This document shows positions 59,887-64,000 of a stretch of 64,000 bases of DNA, one piece after another. The stretch's first letter is position 1. Every line of letters starts with the position of its first letter. The notes below the pieces were generated by a model. The model did not search any database and was not told the origin of the DNA. It saw nothing but the letters and a program-made list of their open reading frames with translations. Position numbers and translations under genes: made by a program. Source of the stretch: Deltaproteobacteria bacterium (lineage in GTDB: Bacteria; Desulfobacterota; Desulfomonilia; UBA1062); NCBI GenBank assembly GCA_015486075.1, contig WFSG01000005.1, forward strand, positions 234,662 to 298,661, in the 5' to 3' direction.

Positions 59887-61173
59887 TTAAATTAAGTTTG
59901 TATAGACATCTAGGATCTTACTACCTGCCATTTCCCAGGTGATGTTCCTGAGGTCTTTTTTTGCATTTGATGTTATCTCGTCGTGTATTCCACCGTAACT
60001 CAGCACACCCAGGATCTTGTTTGCAAGTTCCCTTATGTCCCAGAAATCCACCTTGAGCGAATGGTTTAACACCTCAGTTACGCCTGACTGCCTTGATACA
60101 ATCACAGGCGTATCGTATACTGCTCCTTCCAGGGCCGATATGCCGAAAGGTTCAGATACACTGGGCATGACGTATACATCGCTCATGGCAAATGCCCTCT
60201 CAACGTCCTCTCCCCTGAGAAATCCCACGAAGTGGAAGTTGCTTCCCATCCTCAACTCCGAGACCCTCTCTATCAACCTAGGCATCATGTCTCCGGACCC
60301 GGCCATTATAAAATGGGTGTTTCTTGCCTTTTCGAGCACCAGTTTCGCTGCTTCGACAAAATAATCAGGTCCCTTCTGGAAGGTTATCCTTCCGAGGAAC
60401 AAGACATATTTCCTTAAAGGGCTCTTCTTTACATGGTATTTATTAAACGATTCCTGACGAGAGACTGCGTTGTGTACCACGGATATCTTGCCCGCTGGTA
60501 TGCCGTAATATTCTATTATCCGTGCTTTTGTGTAATGGCTGACAGTTATAACATGATCGGCACTTTCCATGCCGGCGCGTTCAATATCGTAGATCCTCTG
60601 GTTCACGTGCATGCCGCTTCTGTCGAACTCAAGGGCATGTACGTGAACCACCAGTGGTTTTCCTGATACGTATTTTGCCTCCATGCCCGCTGGTATGGTC
60701 ATCCAGTCGTGAACGTGTATGACATCGAAAGATTCCTGGCTGGCTATAACACCCGCAATGCTTGCATACCTGGAGACTGATTCAAAGATGTTCGGACCGT
60801 AGTCGTTGGAGAGGTCAAAAACATCTGATTTCTCAGCTATCTTTGTTGTCTTCTTGCCTGTGCTGGATATCTTTTTTACCATCTCAAGGTAGGTCTCCTC
60901 TGTTACGTAAGGTGCCAGCAAGGACTCCACGGCCATGACCTTGAGTCTTTTCAGCCATTTTGTAGTTGTCCCTTGCACGGCGTACTCGCGCAATGCGTCG
61001 GTATAATCTATAAGCCTAACATGTGATCTTGTTGTTCTATCTGTCAGCCTTGGAATCACGAATGTTATATCCACGCCCTTCTTTGATAATCCCTGCGTAA
61101 GGCCATAACAAGCCGTTCCCAGTCCGCCACTTATGTGGGGTGGAAACTCCCATCCAAACATTAAAACCTTCAT
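59887..61173 (-). CDS. Glycosyltransferase family 4, glycogen synthase-like
   Basis: The 428-residue protein begins KVLMFGWEFPPHISGGLGTACYGLTQGL, the substrate loop in which GGLG replaces the KTGGLGD of GT5 synthases, and continues with VIHVHDWMTIPAGMEAKY, VITVSHYTKARIIEYYG, LFLGRITFQKGPDYFVEAAK and MPSVSEPFGISALEGA (E...E catalytic pair). These are GT4/GT-B features. With two synthase-type genes nearby, this one may elongate or initiate the glucan, or make trehalose/sucrose-like products. The ATG has GGTGGAG eight bases upstream and overlaps the debranching-enzyme stop by one base (TAATG). Confidence 0.88.
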   Translation of the reverse strand: MKVLMFGWEFPPHISGGLGTACYGLTQGLSKKGVDITFVIPRLTDRTTRSHVRLIDYTDALREYAVQGTTTKWLKRLKVMAVESLLAPYVTEETYLEMVKKISSTGKKTTKIAEKSDVFDLSNDYGPNIFESVSRYASIAGVIASQESFDVIHVHDWMTIPAGMEAKYVSGKPLVVHVHALEFDRSGMHVNQRIYDIERAGMESADHVITVSHYTKARIIEYYGIPAGKISVVHNAVSRQESFNKYHVKKSPLRKYVLFLGRITFQKGPDYFVEAAKLVLEKARNTHFIMAGSGDMMPRLIERVSELRMGSNFHFVGFLRGEDVERAFAMSDVYVMPSVSEPFGISALEGAVYDTPVIVSRQSGVTEVLNHSLKVDFWDIRELANKILGVLSYGGIHDEITSNAKKDLRNITWEMAGSKILDVYTNLI

Positions 61174-63146
61174 TACTGATTCTCCACCTCGGCAGAAAGC
61201 CGGATTATTTCTGCAACACTCCATGCCTGAGCAATGCAGCCTCCTGGTTCGTGAGGCGGATCCCCATCAAAGACCTCTGAGATGTATTGTAGGCCAGCAT
61301 GTTTCAGGTGATTAGTAATATTGGCAAGTATTTCCCTAAGCTTCTCCCTTGCAGCTTGTCTGTGCCGGGATGTCCTCAAAAGGGCATCCCCGTAGTGGCC
61401 CAGTAGCCATGGCCAGACCGTGCCCTGGTGGTATGCCATGTCTCTTTTTTTAATATCTCCTTGGTACGTACCACGGTAACGTGGATCCAGGGGCGATAGA
61501 GTCCTGAGTCCATATGGCGTGAGTAGCTCCCCTGTTACCTTGTTTACCACCCGTACCATCATTTGTTCCTTGAGGGGGCTGTTAGGAAGGGATACCGCGA
61601 ATATCTGGTTGGGTCTAACTGATTCATCCCTCAGCTGCTTATCTGGTATCCATAGGTCAGCGAGATAACCCTTTTCATCAATCCAGAATTTTTCAAATGA
61701 TTTTTTTGTACACATCATAACGTCTTCAACATCGAATTCAATCTTTGTACCAAACTTCTTGGAAAGCTCATTGACGAAGCACAATGCGTTGTACCAGAGC
61801 GCGTTAATCTCTACAGGACAACCATTTCTGGGCGTTACAGGCCTATTGTCCACCTTTGCATCCATCCATGTAAGCTGGGTCTGCACATTGCCCACGTTTA
61901 AGAGGCCATCGTTCATAAGCTCTATAAATGGCGGTTTCCCGTTATAATATTGACGCAATATGTCAATGAGCACCGGCCAGAAGTAATTCTTGACTGTCTC
62001 AAAATCACCGGTTATCTTCAGAAATTCCTGTATGCACCAGAAAAACCATAAGGATGCGTCGGCTGAGTTATAGGATGCTTCATTGTTATCCTCTGATATG
62101 CAGTTGGGTATTAACCCGTGCTTTCTTCTCTTTACGATTTCTCCAAGTATATCCAGGCCATCTTTTATGCGCCCGGTATAAAAACAGAGTCCTGGCAGGC
62201 TGATAAGGGTATCCCTTCCCCACTCGTAGAACCAGTGGTATCCAGCTATAATGGAAGGCCTGCCCTTGCCATCCCTTATTATGAAAGAGCCTGATGGCTG
62301 GCATAACCGCCTGATAAGCGTGTCATTTTTGAAATTACCGAGGATCTTTCTTTGTTCTATCCTTCTTTTGTATTCCTTTTCCCAAGTATACTTGATTTTT
62401 ACTTGGCTTTCCCTGGTAGAGAAGTAGAATATAATGTCAGAACCTTGGGATAGTCTCATTTCAAACATACCGGGTGCAAACAGATCCTCCTGGTAGGGAT
62501 AACCCCTATCCTGTTCCATCGTGTATTCGAAGTTTTTATACCACTGCGGCGCAGGGAAGAACCGGCTTGGTCTATTTGTCTGTACGTAAAGATTGGGCAT
62601 ACCCTCGTAGGGCGATATGAAGAAGCCGTTCTTTATCCTGTAGGTCTTGGGTCTGATGAATATGTTTTCACGGGAAAGGTCGTGGATATTCCGGTAGGCA
62701 ATAAAAGGTTTTAACCTTAGTATGACAGGGAAAGGGCTTCTATCTATGTGGTATCTAACGAGTAACGTATTTTCATTGTAAACAAGCATCATGTCCTTTT
62801 TAAGTACGATATCTCCTATATGGTAGGTAAGGCTAGGATACAGGTCGATATTAAATTCATGAACATACATGTCTCCCCTAGGATAGTAGACCATGGGGTA
62901 CTTGTGTATAGATAGAAAGATCTCTTCTTTGTTTGAGGTTACAGACTCCTCAAGGGATGAAAGTAATACATACCTCCCCTGGGGGACGTCAAGGTTGGCT
63001 ATCAAGAGCCCATGATACTTGCGGGTATTGCAGTTTAAGATTGTACTAGATGCATAGCCTCCAAGACCGTTTGTATCAAGCCACTCTTTCTCCAGTGAAG
63101 CCCTCAGGTTAGCACACTCGTCATGTCCTAACCGTATACCTATCAT
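61173..63146 (-). CDS. Glycogen debranching enzyme (GDE/GH133, amylo-alpha-1,6-glucosidase)
   Basis: The 657-residue protein has a glycogen-debranching N-terminal domain (about 1-250; EWLDTNGLGGYASSTI, NTRKYHGLLIA) and a C-terminal (alpha/alpha)6 barrel with AGYHWFYEWGRDTLISLPGL, the usual acid-carrying WGRD motif. Other conserved blocks are TWMDAKVDNRPVTPR, EINALWYNAL, YHQGTVWPWLLG and EPGGCIAQAWSVAEI. It removes alpha-1,6 branches left by the phosphorylase encoded downstream. It shares its stop with the next gene's start (TAATG). No good Shine-Dalgarno is seen at the ATG; two 10-bp direct repeats lie just before it. Confidence 0.93.
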   Translation of the reverse strand: MIGIRLGHDECANLRASLEKEWLDTNGLGGYASSTILNCNTRKYHGLLIANLDVPQGRYVLLSSLEESVTSNKEEIFLSIHKYPMVYYPRGDMYVHEFNIDLYPSLTYHIGDIVLKKDMMLVYNENTLLVRYHIDRSPFPVILRLKPFIAYRNIHDLSRENIFIRPKTYRIKNGFFISPYEGMPNLYVQTNRPSRFFPAPQWYKNFEYTMEQDRGYPYQEDLFAPGMFEMRLSQGSDIIFYFSTRESQVKIKYTWEKEYKRRIEQRKILGNFKNDTLIRRLCQPSGSFIIRDGKGRPSIIAGYHWFYEWGRDTLISLPGLCFYTGRIKDGLDILGEIVKRRKHGLIPNCISEDNNEASYNSADASLWFFWCIQEFLKITGDFETVKNYFWPVLIDILRQYYNGKPPFIELMNDGLLNVGNVQTQLTWMDAKVDNRPVTPRNGCPVEINALWYNALCFVNELSKKFGTKIEFDVEDVMMCTKKSFEKFWIDEKGYLADLWIPDKQLRDESVRPNQIFAVSLPNSPLKEQMMVRVVNKVTGELLTPYGLRTLSPLDPRYRGTYQGDIKKRDMAYHQGTVWPWLLGHYGDALLRTSRHRQAAREKLREILANITNHLKHAGLQYISEVFDGDPPHEPGGCIAQAWSVAEIIRLSAEVENQ

Positions 63147-63152
63147 CTGTAA

Positions 63153-63179
63153 GACTTCATGTCCGTAGTGACTTCATGT
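63153..63179 (-). repeat. 10-bp direct repeat (17-bp period) before the debranching enzyme
   Basis: ACATGAAGTC occurs twice on the minus strand with 7 bp between copies, ending seven bases before the ATG. Each copy contains an ATG opening a very short reading frame; the promoter-distal one (ATG, five codons, TGA) has its stop overlapping the gene's start. Confidence 0.6.
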
Positions 63180-63318
63180 AAAAACTGCCTGTGGAATTTA
63201 TTTTATTCCATTAACATGGGAGAGTATTAGAACTAAAACTAAGAACAGTCAAGATTTTATTCCCATGCTTGGTCTTTGGTAAAAGCATGCCTAACTCCAC
63301 TGCACAACAGGACGAGCC

Positions 63319-63960
63319 CTATTCTAATCCTTCATGTTCCAAGAGAAATCTTTCGAAGAACTCTACCATGAATGCGTGGCGCTTTTCTGCCATCTTCATA
63401 CCTTCGGTTGTTAACATGCTGTCCTTGATCCTGGATAATTTAACTAGGAATTCCCTGTAGCCCGTATCTTCGGCAGTATATGGCTCGGTGTTCTCAATAT
63501 CCGTAACACTGTTGTGAAGCCTTGCGCCTATCTCTCCGGCGAATAAAAATGCCCTTGCTACGCCGACAGCACCTATGGCGTCCAGCTTGTCCGCATCGAA
63601 CAAAACCTTGGCCTCTAGTGTGACTGGCTTGTGCTTTCCCCTGAACCTGTGCGTCTTTATGCAGTGGATAATATTGGCCTTCTTATCTTCTGAAATAGGG
63701 TAGTTCTTCAATATGTCTTTGGCTATTTCTGCACCCCTTTCGGCATGGCAGACCTTGCCCCTCGACCTATCCTGGTGCGGGCGTGCTATGTCATGCATGT
63801 AGCAGGCAATCTTCAATACCTCCAGGTCTGCGCCTTCCTTTTTGCCTATTCGCAAGCATAGCCTCAATACCCTTAACGTGTGTTCCCAGTCGTGGCTGTC
63901 TCCTGCACTCATGAGACGTTTCATGGCATATGCCTTTATCTCTTCGATGGTAGTTATCAT
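63319..63960 (-). CDS. HD domain phosphohydrolase
   Basis: The 213-residue protein has a complete HD motif set: SHDWEHTLRVLRLCL (first His), CYMHDIARPHQD (HD pair), CHAERGAEIAK, HCIKTHRF and LFDADKLDAIGAVG (final Asp). Such stand-alone HD proteins hydrolyse nucleotides or related phosphates; the substrate is unknown. It is the first gene of the minus-strand series ahead of the debranching enzyme, 172 nt away, and may or may not belong with the glycogen genes. The ATG start has no strong Shine-Dalgarno. Confidence 0.9.
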   Translation of the reverse strand: MITTIEEIKAYAMKRLMSAGDSHDWEHTLRVLRLCLRIGKKEGADLEVLKIACYMHDIARPHQDRSRGKVCHAERGAEIAKDILKNYPISEDKKANIIHCIKTHRFRGKHKPVTLEAKVLFDADKLDAIGAVGVARAFLFAGEIGARLHNSVTDIENTEPYTAEDTGYREFLVKLSRIKDSMLTTEGMKMAEKRHAFMVEFFERFLLEHEGLE

Positions 63961-64000
63961 TGAAAGGTGTGTATAGCAGCTATTTGCTTTATGTATCCAC

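Overview
The window comes from the chromosome of a flagellated, outer-membrane-bearing (Gram-negative) bacterium. Envelope evidence includes the LPS gene kdsD, an L-Ara4N (arn) cluster, LpoB/YcfL-type lipoproteins and type IV pilins. The flagellar order flhB-flhA-flhF-flhG-fliA-cheY, a Rex regulator, GH57/GT3-GT35 glycogen enzymes and the pilin type suggest the Desulfobacterota (deltaproteobacterial) lineage. A thermophilic habit is possible (PDO-type redox protein, three small heat-shock proteins, GH57), but this placement is inference. Coding density is high, overlapping genes are common, and no prophage, insertion sequence or CRISPR array was seen.

Layout. (1) 1-1.9 kb: three Hsp20 genes with unusually long Shine-Dalgarno sequences, then rex. 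(2) 2.1-15.1 kb: motility block. A sigma-28 promoter precedes a small unknown gene and flgM; then flhB, flhA, flhF, flhG, fliA, cheY, a FliL-like gene, a HEAT-repeat gene, an HDOD gene, cheR and a second response regulator. (3) 15.1-20.2 kb, minus strand: envelope genes, including a COG3014/YcfL/LpoB lipoprotein trio. (4) 20.3-32.1 kb: an NDP-forming acyl-CoA synthetase alpha-like protein, a panE remnant, a B12-binding radical SAM protein, mobB, a five-tRNA cluster, hemW, an acyl-CoA dehydrogenase, a flavin reductase, rnhA, kdsD, rimO, a lipase-like hydrolase and a CAT-anticodon tRNA. (5) 32.2-36.1 kb: a NIF3-family protein, a zinc-ribbon coiled-coil protein, an AI-2E-family membrane protein and two tandem pilins. 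(6) 36.2-42.5 kb: an operon for 4-amino-4-deoxy-L-arabinose modification of lipid A, ending in dtd. (7) 42.5-50 kb: an ArsR-controlled thioredoxin operon, an aminotransferase, a J-domain gene, a TMTC-like TPR glycosyltransferase and an ArnT-like glycosyltransferase. (8) 50.2-51.6 kb: rph and rdgB. (9) 51.6-64 kb, minus strand: a glycogen region.

The glycogen region is the most interesting part. A debranching enzyme, a GT4 glycosyltransferase, a GH57 enzyme and a single polypeptide joining glycogen synthase (GT3) to alpha-glucan phosphorylase (GT35) are followed on the same strand by a compact three-gene unit. Its first gene encodes a ParA-type ATPase with a C-terminal AMPK-beta-like glycogen-binding module (CBM48). 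Its second encodes a ParA/MinD-like protein that has lost its Walker A motif. Its third encodes a protein resembling a decayed PD-(D/E)XK nuclease fold. I infer a candidate system that positions, segregates or senses glycogen granules, in the way that McdA-type ParA proteins position carboxysomes.

Several regulatory sites can be read directly: a sigma-28 promoter before flgM, a sigma-32-like promoter before the hsp20 genes, a near-consensus sigma-70 promoter overlapped by a perfect 12-bp-arm inverted repeat before the arsR-trxB operon, and several intrinsic terminators. Many genes are translationally coupled through overlapping stop/start codons (TTGA, GTGA, ATGA).
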